Assembly (NCBI GenBank): GCA_900491605.1
Contig: UESW01004419.1
Coordinates: 404,392 to 468,391 of the forward strand
DNA from: Calamus simplicifolius
Taxonomy: Eukaryota; Streptophyta; Magnoliopsida; Arecales; Arecaceae
Reading direction: 5' to 3'
Length of the DNA stretch: 64,000 nucleotides
Below, in pieces: positions 11,301-20,363 of this stretch. Position 1 is the stretch's first letter. Each line of letters starts with the position of its first letter. The position numbers and the translations under genes were made by a program. Under the pieces are notes generated by a model, which saw nothing but the letters and a program-made list of their open reading frames with translations, had not been told where the DNA came from and did no database searches.

Positions 11301-14300
11301 CATTGTCAAGACATGCATTACTGAACCAGTTGCATGTGAATCCAATTTAATAATGCATCTGCAAACCTTTTTGAACATAAAAATGCTTTATAAAAATCAT
11401 GACAGCATCCTGATTATTCATTTTAAATTCCTCAGATGATGGAATTGAATATAAAACTAAGGAAAAAAAGGAGATCATGATTGCCACCAAATAAAAATCA
11501 AAAATTTCAACCAAGAATTATTGAAGTCTGAGACTCACCACAGCGACTACTTGTTCTTCTTCTGGCAGATCTTCCATAAAGACAGGACCCTTTTCTGGAG
11601 CTTTCACAATTTCATCTGCAGTACCCATCATCATCAACTTTTGGCCCTATCAAAAGTATCCAAGTTTCTGTCAGAACATGAATGAAGACCCGGCCAAGCT
11701 TGAGGGGGAAAAAATATACCTCTTTTACCCCTAAAGTTGACCAATCCGCATCATCCTACATGAGAAAGAAAAAAGTTCATTAATTGATATTTTACTTTAT
11801 AGATATTGTAAAGACAAACAAATTACAAAGATCATATCTAGCAGAAAAAATTTAACGAATTTAGGTGAACATAATTCATACCTTCAAAAGACCTCCCTTT
11901 ACCATAATCTTTTGCCTTTCTGGGGGTACACCAGTTAAATCATACAGTTGGCATTTAAAAACATAAGGAGGTTGACTAGTGTCAATTTCAACGGCAGGAA
12001 ACAGCTCCTTTTGCCATTTCACACTCACTGTGTCAATTAACAACTTCACATAGTCAGCAACTGTACTTAATTGGAACCAATGGAAGAAAGTCTATACTAA
12101 TTTCCCTAAGAAAATAGGGAATATAATACCCAAGTGCCAAATTTTTTTTTTAAAAAACCAAAAAAAGAAAGAAAAGTATGTGCAGGAAAAATAGTGATGC
12201 GTTTGTAATGCCTCAAACAATGAATTCTCTATCATCATGTGTTAATCTCAACCAGCATGTGCTAATCTCAACTAATACATTCATGCATACACAAACATGC
12301 ATACACATGTTTTGAATTAAAAAATTCTTTTCTTCACTGCTATATATTAATCTATCACCCCAAAGAGATGCTAAATTTGTCCAACAATGACTGATATAAG
12401 AATTTGAAGCACTATCTAAAGAAATCTAACACATAAATTAAACTGCATTATATAGTCAAAAAGCTAAAGAGAGGCTCGGGGACCTTATAGGAGAACAAAT
12501 AGAAATGAGGAACCCACCCTAACTTGATATTCCTGACATCTGGCCGGTCAAGCCAAATTTACATTAAAATATCACATGACAAACCACAGATAGAGAGATG
12601 TTCCCGTTTCCCCTCTTGCATGCATCGGCGATATATAGCAATTCAATGGTAATCGAACGTCAAAAATAAGAGTTGATAGGGACATGGAGTCTACCTCAAT
12701 GCTGGAGATAATCAAACATTCCTATCATATATATGAGACACAAAAAGGATCTCCAGTTTCTCTTTAATACATGCAGCACAACCTTTGCAAGGTATGCGCT
12801 ATTTCTACCTTGAACATTGAACCTATAATAGAAACCACTATTCTCTCTCACCCTTTAGGCCTCATCAGCAGCCACCATGGAGAGAAGGAAGCCACCCATC
12901 TCTTTCATCTCTCTCCTTAAACAAATATTTTCAACAAGGATAGCCACCTATCCATGCTGTTCCAAAAGTCCAATGTGCTCCAATGTGCTCCAAAGTGCTC
13001 CAGTCCTCTCACTCCATTGTTTGAAGCCCCTTGAAGCCTGTAACTGAAGGCCATTGCCAAGATGGGGCTAGTTAAAGGAAGAAGCAGTTTGCTGTCTCCA
13101 ATTCTCTAGATGCTAAGCAGGAGGTGGCAAGGGATTGAGTGAATGCTGAAAAAGGGGCTTTGTATTTTATAATACATATAAACATCCCACAGTTGGCTGG
13201 CTCATGATCAAATAGCAGAACCATGACCTGACCACCGAGGCAATTCAAGGGTAAGCTGTTTGAAACAATGGTATTCATTCATATGATTTATTAATTTAAT
13301 TACAATTATAACCAAGATGTCACAACTCATTTGAGGTGATCAACTCCTACATGACAAAGATTGCTTTCTTTGCTTCTGACATAATTTTTTTTGGATAGAG
13401 ATTGGAGCCACAATAGAGGGGCTAGGCTGCCCCCCCTCCCCAAACGTAAACATAAAAAAAAATTATTTTGTAGTCTATCAAAAATTCTTTATGGCCCTGC
13501 AAGTTTTTTTTCCTTTAGTTGCCTCCCTTCTTTCCATCTAATTAGCTATTATGATGATTATCGAATTACAGGTTGGTAACTGGTTGACTCCTGATTAGTT
13601 TAGTTATTCATTTGTATTTTGACAGTCCTTCACCAGCTTGGGACTCCTATTCCATCCATTTCAAAACATCTCCATTAAATTCCAAGCATTAATAGCTGTT
13701 CAAACATGAGCATATAAGGAAACAACATGAGGACCCTGTTAAGGCTTAAAACCTAATGATTGATGATATGATTGGAAAATATAACTTTGGTGGGCACTCT
13801 TTGCTGGGTAGTCTTTGGGCAGGAACCTCTTGAGTATTTTTTTTTTATTTATTTGACAAACACTGCATGTTTAAGATATTATATGAGGGAAGTCAAAAGG
13901 GAAAAAAAATACTTAACTATGTTATAAATTAAACCAGATTGGAAGGGCAAAAGAACATAGAATGAATAAAAAAATTTCTAGTTCCGGATCAAAAAAGTAT
14001 TCTTTTTAATGTAGAACTTCGCATTTTTATTTTCTATGGCAAAGCTAATATAATTATTTATATGTTTTTTATTATAGCTCTTTGTGATCCCTTTCATGAA
14101 TAGTTGAATAATTTGCTTGCCCTTTTTCTTGAATGGTCCTCCCTTTCTATTATTTATTCACTTTTATGTAGCATTTATGTGTAACCAGCTAGACAGTACG
14201 TGTTTACAAAAAATATAATGGTTTACGAGTTAGCACAATAACATGGACAAAAAAGATAACATGGACAAAAAAGATACATAACATTTTTAAGACAATTAGA

Positions 14301-17300
14301 TTAGGAAATTTTACATGCACAAATAAATGCAAAGGCTAAAAATAAATATGGTGCCAATACATGGGTTTTTTGACACATCACAGACTAATCAACTGGAGTA
14401 ATAGTTCATGCAGCCTTCCATTTACTTTATTTTGCCAACCGAACAGGACATGTTATTCTTGCATTTCCTTCTCGATCTTATGAGCAGCAACTATCATGCA
14501 TCATTTTTTCTACGTTGTCAAAACCCATCTTTTTTCATTCCTTTTGCTTCATATAGCGACAACCCATATTTAATAATAGACTTGCCATGTCAGACCCCAT
14601 CTCCAACACGATAATCATCTCAATCAATACAAATTTAGGACTGTATTTGATAAAGCAGGAATAGATTTGATATAAAAGCAAGACTTGACCGATTAAAAAT
14701 CAGACTCAATGCAGTCCACAAATTTCATCGGATTATCCAATACTTTTCTAAATTGAGCAAGATCTTAATATCCGAATATCATATCACCGGTGCCGATCTC
14801 ATGATGGATCAAAAAGATTTGATATTTTTACATCAAGAAAAGAGAGAGAGAGAGAGAGTACAAATAGATATAAAATATCTCGTTTCATGCAATAAGAGCA
14901 GCTACATTACAACACCCTGGGAAATCCCACTTTTTTTGACATAGCAGATCAGTACATGTTGTGACATGTTAAGAAAAGGTGTTCTAACATGCTAATTTCA
15001 TATATCTCCACATATTCGACCACTCTTTTTCTCTTGATATTTTTTATTAAGTGCTATTATTTTGATTTTAATGAGGCTTCTGTTGTTCTTTTTCTTGGAA
15101 ATTATAGTAATCAATTTGTCCTTCAGTGGACATTCATATTGAGTTTTACCTTGTGCAGTCATGGTTTAAGAGCCCATGAATGCTAAGAAAAGGGACGAAC
15201 TGGAGGAGTTTGTGAGGTTAAGTTAAGATCTCCACTAGGGACCACCAAAAGTTTGCTCAGATGCCACCAGCCCTTGCCACTTGGGCAAGAGTTTTTACGA
15301 TTAGGAATCCATCCCTGAGAGTAATGATTGTTGGAAAAACTTAATGTATTACGGAAGTGCATGGGGAAAAAGGATATATCTTAGTCACTTAGACGTTATT
15401 GGGAGTATAGGGTTGCATCCCTTAAGAGTTAAGATCATTAGAAAATCTAAAATATTGTGGAAGTATTTCAAGGAGGGGTTCCTTAAGAACAGGAGAGAGA
15501 CAATTTTGTTACTTAAAAATATTATCGGAGAGGGGTATTTTGAGAACAGCAAAGTTGCCGCATGGCACATTGCCACAGTTATATAGCTTTTATGATATCT
15601 ATATTTCAATGTGTTTTCATATGATAGGCAATTTAATGCTTCATTTCATAGTAGAAACATAAGCCCAACAGACATTTTTAAGTTTCTTTGGTAGAAATTA
15701 GTATTCCTATGTCTTTTTATTCATGTGAATGAATATTTCTATATCAGTAAGCTTCTGTTGTTTTCAACAATGTATTCAGTTGCCTATTCCAGTAGGTCCT
15801 TACTTTTGAAAGATATCAGCTTTCCACTAATGCCAAAATTGGAAAAAAAAAGATAACAAAATCAAAGACAGAGGATATATGATTCCAACTAGGACTGAGA
15901 TGCAAGGAAACCATAATTCATTTAGTTTTTCAGGGTAGGATGCTAATGAAAGGGGATAAGAACAAAAAGAAGTGGTGAGGAAACTAAGATCCCTCATTTG
16001 ATTAGGAGAGAAAGGAAGTATGAATAAATAAGGAGAGAATCTTCTAAAGAGTTTTCAAAAGTTTCACAAGGTGCACTTGGGAGGAACTGACTGCGTTTAT
16101 GGTGTTCTTGATGTTCTTGAAAAGAAACAATATCGCATATCTCTTGTGCTTAATTATTATGACATTATTGGACATCAAATTTTTTTTTTTGACAATAAGA
16201 TATTTCAAAAAAAAAATGCCATGTGATTCTATTAAGGGCCAATTTTGCAGGAACTTGGATTAGACGATCATTCTAGGTGGCTTTTTGTCATTACTTCGGA
16301 ATCTCAATTTAGTGAGTACAAATATTTTTGCCCGGTTTTTTCAGCTGTTAACTGGAGGAAGTCAACGGTAGGAAGAAAAAAAAAAGTTGGAAGATTGTAC
16401 TCAAGGTTGGAATTTTGAAATATGTAATTTAGACAACATGGAATAAAATCCTGGAATGAACTTTTAGCGACCCCAAAAATCATTAAATGTCATGATCTTG
16501 TACAAGTCTTGTAGAATGCTCCCTTGACTGTCTACAAGTGCTTATCATGCAAATATTTGAAGTTTAAAAACCATTTTTTAAGCAAACTAACTATTTGATT
16601 GAATTGTGCATACTGAAAAAACCTAGTTTGTTGCATTTTTTTTTCCCTTTTTCAACTAATGAAACTTACTAAGAGGTAACTCCAATAGGGAAAGGTAATG
16701 AAGGCTTAGGTATGAAAAGGCACTAAAAATGTGGCATGAGATCTTGGAATAATAGGAAACGACCTAAGGAAATACGGATGGAAGTTATGAGAAGGGATAT
16801 TGGAACACTTGAAATAACATCAGATGTATCTTGATGGGAATGCTCATCAAAGGAGGATTCACAAAGCTGAACCCAGATATGAAACAAGGCTCTATAATTA
16901 TTGTTAAGTACAACAGCATTATAACTCTCTTAATTTATAAAGGACCACCCAAATACCCAGTTATCAACTAGAGATCAGCAGTTACTCCTATGCCAAAGGA
17001 AACGATCTAAATCTTCCCCTTCTTGCTACAGAGTAGCACTTAAGTCTAACAAAATGACGATGGAAATAAATCAAACCTAAAAATTCAAGAAAACCCTAAA
17101 GATATTGAACCGAACTCAAACTCTCGCATCACATGAATCGGAAGCAAACTAAATAGATAACCATTACATGACATGCGATTTAGAACTGAGTTTCAATAAA
17201 ACTGCAGTCAAAAATTTTCAAAAGATGATCGGATTGGTCGCCTGACAACCAAAACATCCAATAATCGTCACAAAAAAAACAAACGGAAAACACGAAAAGA

Positions 17301-17318
17301 AATCGTACCAGTAAGCAT
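5319..17318 (-). CDS. UBP6: UBP6/USP14-type ubiquitin carboxyl-terminal hydrolase, 5' half (8 exons; 3' exons not in window)
   Basis: Exons (minus strand, high to low): 17318-17309, 12027-11882, 11755-11720, 11646-11539, 9207-9107, 8960-8834, 5543-5484, 5395-5319. All introns are GT-AG and the phases join. The 221 codons give a ubiquitin-like domain (residues 1 to about 75, starting MLTVSVKW and including VPPERQKIMVKGG and GQKLMMMGTADEIVKAPEK), then the USP Cys box GLYNLGNTCYMNST with catalytic Cys at residue 113, then DAEECWTQL. Members of this family bind the proteasome lid/base through the Ubl domain and trim ubiquitin chains. The family is about 480 residues long; the second half with the His box is missing. 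Exon 8 still ends in a good donor, so an exon further left is expected unless the gene is truncated. No stop or frameshift is seen in the exons present. One oddity is Leu-Ser after LQF at the exon 6 end, where Arabidopsis has Trp-Met. Confidence 0.9.
5484..5543 (-). CDS. UBP6: UBP6-like exon 7
   Basis: A 60-base exon encoding ILRKKYPQFAQQHNGVYMQQ. The acceptor is ...TTGGTCAG and the donor GTTTTT. Conserved RKKYPQF fixes the frame. Confidence 0.93.
6241..6600 (-). pseudogene. LINE reverse transcriptase C-terminal region
   Basis: A 119-residue frame with ETDCWAI, MLRWICYETLKDGIRN and RENRLRWFGHLQRRP, the conserved RTE RT C-terminus. It is the longest intact piece of the element. Confidence 0.85.
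6631..6942 (-). pseudogene. LINE reverse transcriptase palm (FVDD) region
   Basis: A 103-residue frame beginning MLFVDDIVLIDET. The catalytic FADD box reads FVDD; both aspartates are kept. It is separated from the downstream frame by a stop or frameshift around 6610-6630. Confidence 0.83.
7343..7492 (+). mobile_element. Short RTE-tail or SINE-like insertion nested in the LINE
   Basis: The segment contains GGAGAAGGGTTGCGTTAGG, GACAGCCAGCGTAAAACT and ends with TAGCCGATCCCATGTAGTTG, a common plant RTE/SINE tail. It interrupts the LINE RT frame. Flanks share AGAGTT...AAACTTT-like sequence on both sides, consistent with a long target duplication. It is oriented opposite to the host LINE. Confidence 0.55.
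8834..8960 (-). CDS. UBP6: UBP6-like exon 6
   Basis: Encodes SDLDQYSHLLTVAIRDLF and ELDRNVKPVAPLQF of the USP thumb region. The donor chosen is GTCAGT at 8833-8828, because it keeps frame into LRKKYPQF of exon 7. Confidence 0.9.
8961..9106 (-). other. UBP6-like intron 5
   Basis: 146-base intron with donor GTGAGT and acceptor GCATGCAG; it contains a poly(A) run at about 9070-9085 on the plus strand. Confidence 0.8.
9107..9207 (-). CDS. UBP6: UBP6-like exon 5: catalytic Cys box
   Basis: Encodes GLYNLGNTCYMNSTLQCLH and VPELKSALV, the USP Cys box with the nucleophile in NTCYMN. The donor GTGAGT splits a codon (AG + C). Confidence 0.95.
9208..11538 (-). other. UBP6-like intron 4
   Basis: 2.3-kb AT-rich intron. 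It holds a 34-bp tandem triplication (9508-9609) and a few poly(A) runs (near 10518 and 11161). No coding sequence or recognisable transposon was seen. Confidence 0.75.
9508..9609. repeat. 34-bp tandem repeat, three copies
   Basis: Three head-to-tail copies of a unit starting GATTCATGACAACTTAAC begin at 9508, 9542 and 9576. The copies are nearly identical, so the expansion is recent. It lies inside an intron. Confidence 0.9.
11539..11646 (-). CDS. UBP6: UBP6-like exon 4: end of Ubl domain and linker
   Basis: Encodes GQKLMMMGTADEIVKAPEK followed by an acidic linker (VFMEDLPEEEQVVAV) that connects the Ubl to the protease domain. The acceptor is ...TTGATAG and the donor GTGAGT. Confidence 0.93.
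11720..11755 (-). CDS. UBP6: UBP6-like exon 3
   Basis: A 36-base exon encoding DDADWSTLGVKE between acceptor ...CATGTAG and donor GTATAT. It continues the ubiquitin-like domain. Confidence 0.92.
11882..12027 (-). CDS. UBP6: UBP6-like exon 2: ubiquitin-like domain
   Basis: Acceptor ...GACACAG, donor GTATGA. It encodes residues 5-52: the first beta hairpin of the Ubl fold, then YVFKCQLYDLTGVPPERQK and IMVKGGLLK. Confidence 0.93.
12028..17308 (-). other. UBP6-like intron 1 (5.3 kb)
   Basis: The donor GTACG follows 10 coding bases and the acceptor is ...GACACAG. The intron is AT-rich and includes a short 11-bp run of CCAATGTGCT-type units near 12970-13000, a (GA)n tract at 14839-14857 and many homopolymer A/T runs. 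Short frames here (13391-13579, 14408-14614, 15344-15586) resemble no known protein. I see no recognisable transposon domain, though unrecognised non-coding elements are possible. Confidence 0.7.
14839..14857. repeat. (GA)n microsatellite in intron 1
   Basis: A run of alternating A and G of about 19 bases. Confidence 0.9.
17309..17318 (-). CDS. UBP6: UBP6-like exon 1 (coding part)
   Basis: ATG CTT ACT G followed by the donor GTACG. Only 10 coding bases are in this exon. The split codon G+TG joined to exon 2 gives Val, so the protein begins M-L-T-V-S-V-K-W, matching the family start M-P-T-V-S-V-K-W. The 5' UTR continues to the right into the GC-rich segment 17319-17500. Confidence 0.8.
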
Positions 17319-17740
17319 GATTGGTAAAGAAACTCTCCTTCGGATCGACGGAGGGAGAAGAGACGAGGGTTTCTTGGAAGCGAAGGAAAAGAGAGCGAGC
17401 GCAGAAGAAAGCACCCTGTCGGCCGAAGGAAGACTATAAAAAGGGCAAGCCGTTCGGGCGACCCAGCGAGCGGCGTTGCGAGTCTCGCTGCTCTCGCACA
17501 TGCAGTGGTCTCTTCGTCCGAATCGTTTGATCTGATCGCTTCACGATCATGGACTTGGAGTCGCAATCCGTCCACGTTTTATTTGATTTTGGGCTGCAAG
17601 TTCTGGGCTGGGTCTGAGACGTTTTACATTTTGACGGGCCCAATAAATCCGGCTACTATATGTAAACGAGAGAGGCCCACGGGTTGGGCCATGAGCAACC
17701 CATCCAGTATGGATGGCAAATTTATTCGGCCCAACAAATT
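17319..17740 (-). promoter_or_regulatory. 5' UTR and promoter region of the UBP6-like gene with site II (GGCCCA) cluster
   Basis: Upstream of the ATG (to the right) lies a GC-rich, CT-rich segment (17330-17500) typical of a plant 5' UTR. Beyond it are GGGCCCA at 17636-17642, AGGCCCA at 17673-17679, TGGGCC at 17685-17690 and GGCCCA at 17728-17733. Such GGCCCA/TGGGCC site II elements bind TCP factors and mark housekeeping and proteasome-linked plant genes. No clear minus-strand TATA box is seen, which fits that promoter class. This is an inference from motif content. Confidence 0.6.
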
Positions 17741-18964
17741 TTTACCGGATTTAGAATGAATTCTAGGAACAATTGAGAACCTTATCTTCCGGGTTGAAAT
17801 AGAACTGATATATATAATTTCTACTTCGAATCCCACTCTATATCTATATTTTAAATATTTATTTTTTAAATATTTTTCAAGTGTATCTATTAAAAATATT
17901 TAAATAATAATAATAATAAGAGCAATGGGGGTAGAGCCGGAGATCTCTATTCTTCACAGGTGAAGAATCGAGTGTAGAAACTAAAATTATTGTTCCGAGA
18001 AAGCATGAGGTGAGAACGGGATAGGATATGGAGAGTTGAAGATAAGGATGAAACTTTATTTTGATCCATTTTGTAGTCATTCTTAATGTGTTTGTTTTAT
18101 TATTTCTTTGAAGTTATCAAATTCTTTGGTTGACTATGCTCGAGCCCAATAGAGCACTTCATTTTCAAGGTATTTTTCACACCCTTGCTTTATATTGAAA
18201 GTCATTTTCGTGAGCACGTCCTCTCCATTAATTGTTGTAACCATTTTTCTTGCTAGTGCTGTTGTTGAAAATGTTCACAGACAAATATCTTATGCATGGT
18301 ACATGAATAAGAAGAATTTTATGCACCTTTTGTTCTTCTTTTTCTCCCGAAGAAAGAAATATAAACGCCACTTATAGTAATAATAGTTGTTGTTATTATT
18401 ATTGATGATGATGACGATATTAATAAGAAGATCAAATACAAATGCCAATGCATAAAGTACAAATAAGAAACATTCTAAACACAAGATGTTAGCTAGTTTG
18501 AAATGCACGTTATACATGCAAGATATAGCTTGATTAAATGTATTTTGCTCCAAATCAACAATCCAATCCAATCTAATTTCTCATAGCAAATAGTAAGTAA
18601 TCAAGTCGATACAAGGCTAGATCAAGCATTTTATGGTTTCACTAATTCAACAAATTGGCTCCTCTGGGCAAAGTGAATTATGATGCTTTTCAAAAGACCC
18701 AAAAAAGAATATCTATCACACATGAGCTTTGCTGCTAAATAAGATAAAAAAACACTCATCTAGGGGTTCAAAAGATCCAGCTTTAGCTCAGCTTGCTTAG
18801 AGCTAGTTCGAGCTTGGCTTGATTAAGGAACAAGCCAAGCTTAACACATCCTCAAGATCCATTGATGTCTGAACCAAGCTTTAACAACTAGGTTGTCCAA
18901 ATACGGTGGGAAAACTTGGTTTGTCTCGAGCCATAGTCGAGCCAAAAATTGAACAATATATATC
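17741..18964. other. Intergenic DNA upstream of the UBP6-like gene
   Basis: AT-rich, with trinucleotide runs (TAA/GAT) at 17905-17920 and 18377-18425. The end (18780-18964) has AGCTCAGCTTGCTTAGAGC- and TTCGAGCTTGGCTTG-type motifs that resume after the retrotransposon at 31350-31500 (TCGAACTTTGTTCGAGTTTG). The gypsy element thus landed inside an older GAGCT-rich repeat. No gene was seen. Confidence 0.6.
18960..18964. repeat. Target site duplication, left copy (ATATC)
   Basis: ATATC directly precedes the left LTR. An identical ATATC at 31350-31354 directly follows the right LTR. Five bases is the usual gypsy duplication length. Confidence 0.88.
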
Positions 18965-19962
18965 TATTGCCGTGGAAAATCCGTTCTCTGACTCGGATGT
19001 TGTTGGGGCTTCGAATCCGACTCACTCCTGGCCGGGGCCTACAAAACAGTTCTCGAGCAGAAAGTGGTTTGGGGGTGCCCTCTGCGGAAGGCCCTCCGAT
19101 GCCCAAGTCAGTAGAGATTCATAGCAAGCAAACAAATGAGGAGAAGGATCCCCAGGAAAGAGTTCCTCTAAGGGTAGTGCTAGGAGCTCTATCTGAGCTC
19201 TAATGGAGTTTTTCTGAAAGTAGTAGTGAAAGAGAGGTATCTTGAGTATGTAGAATGCGTACCTGAGGGGATCTGAGGCTGTGATATTTATAGGTGATCA
19301 CCTGATTCTTTGGACACGTCATAGAGGGTATGAAAGTTGTTGGGATTCGAAACTGATTCGAATCAGACTATTACAAGGCCGGTAGGATCCGTATCCGGTT
19401 GGTTAGAGGATCAATGGCCAGAATCAGACTTTGCTTCAAGATTCAGCGACTACATATGCTCTAAGCCATTTCTGGTAGCGTAGGCACAATTTCCTATTTG
19501 GAATCTTGTTAATTTAAGTGTATTCCGCAGAGGCGCTTGAGTACCTCGGTCGGGCCGAGGTATAGAAGATGGCTGAATCTGCCGAAGTATGATGAGACTC
19601 AATTTACCGAGGTATGGGATAGTTCGGCCTTTTTGATACACAGAATGGCTCGGCTATCCAAGGTATAATGAGGCCGGCCTACCGAAGCGCAGGATGGTTC
19701 GGTGAAGATAGCTCGGCCTGTGGGGTATGATAATAGCTCGATCAGCCGAGGTATAATAATAGCTCGGCCAACTGATAATAGCTCGATCAACTAAGGTATA
19801 ATAATAGCTCGGCAATTGTTACACGAAAGCAGTTTGGAGGGGGTAGCCTACTCATTGCTACCTTTCGGATGTAACAGTTATGCGACAGGGTGTATGGGCT
19901 AGCCCTAGCCCGATGTCTTGGATTGCACGAGCATTAATGCAATGATATTTTATCCCTCATCA
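18965..19962 (-). repeat. 3' LTR of the Tat-type element
   Basis: 998 bases, co-linear with 30342-31349 from TTGCCGTGGAAA to CCCTCATCA. The outer end reads TA where the other copy has TG (plus strand), so the terminal CA is mutated. It contains degenerate GCTCGGCC...GAGGTATAATAATAG units at 19650-19810 that recur in the element's own 3' region. A TATA box (TATAAATA on minus) is at 19285-19292. Confidence 0.93.
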
Positions 19963-19978
19963 CATGCCCCCCACTCCC
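19963..19978 (-). other. Polypurine tract next to the 3' LTR
   Basis: On the minus strand, GGGAGTGGGGGGCATG ends exactly where the 3' LTR begins. This is the expected position and composition for the plus-strand DNA primer of reverse transcription, and it fixes the LTR boundary and the element's orientation. Confidence 0.85.
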
Positions 19979-20363
19979 TAGTCTGAAGTGTAACTTTAGA
20001 TTTAGGGAGTAGAGTCTAGAATAATCCTATCCAGAAGGATTTGAAAAGGCGCAATGATGGCTCCAAAACTGACGGGCCATCAATTCGCTATCATTATTTA
20101 CTGTTGCACGAGGAGGAAACTCTTCGGATTCTATGAGCAGTGATTGGGGGAGTCTCGCGTGGCAGGGTCTTCGCGTTTTCGACACCGATTGCAGGAGCCT
20201 TAACGCTTAAGGCAACTTTTTGAAGTGTTGTTTAAAGGGGAGAAAGGAGGCCAGGGCGGCATCCTTTCCGCAATAATCTTTCGTTCCTTCCATAGAGACC
20301 CTTCTCTTTTCTCTCTTTCCCTTTCCACAGATTTGCTTGTGTTTCGCTCCTTGGCTGGAGAAC

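Noticed and set aside
17434..17446. Plus-strand TATA box (TATAAAAAGG) within the UBP6 upstream region suggesting a divergent gene
   Set aside because: No plus-strand coding exon follows it; the short frames at 17321-17759 have no homology. It could still be a fortuitous or divergent non-coding promoter, but there is no support.
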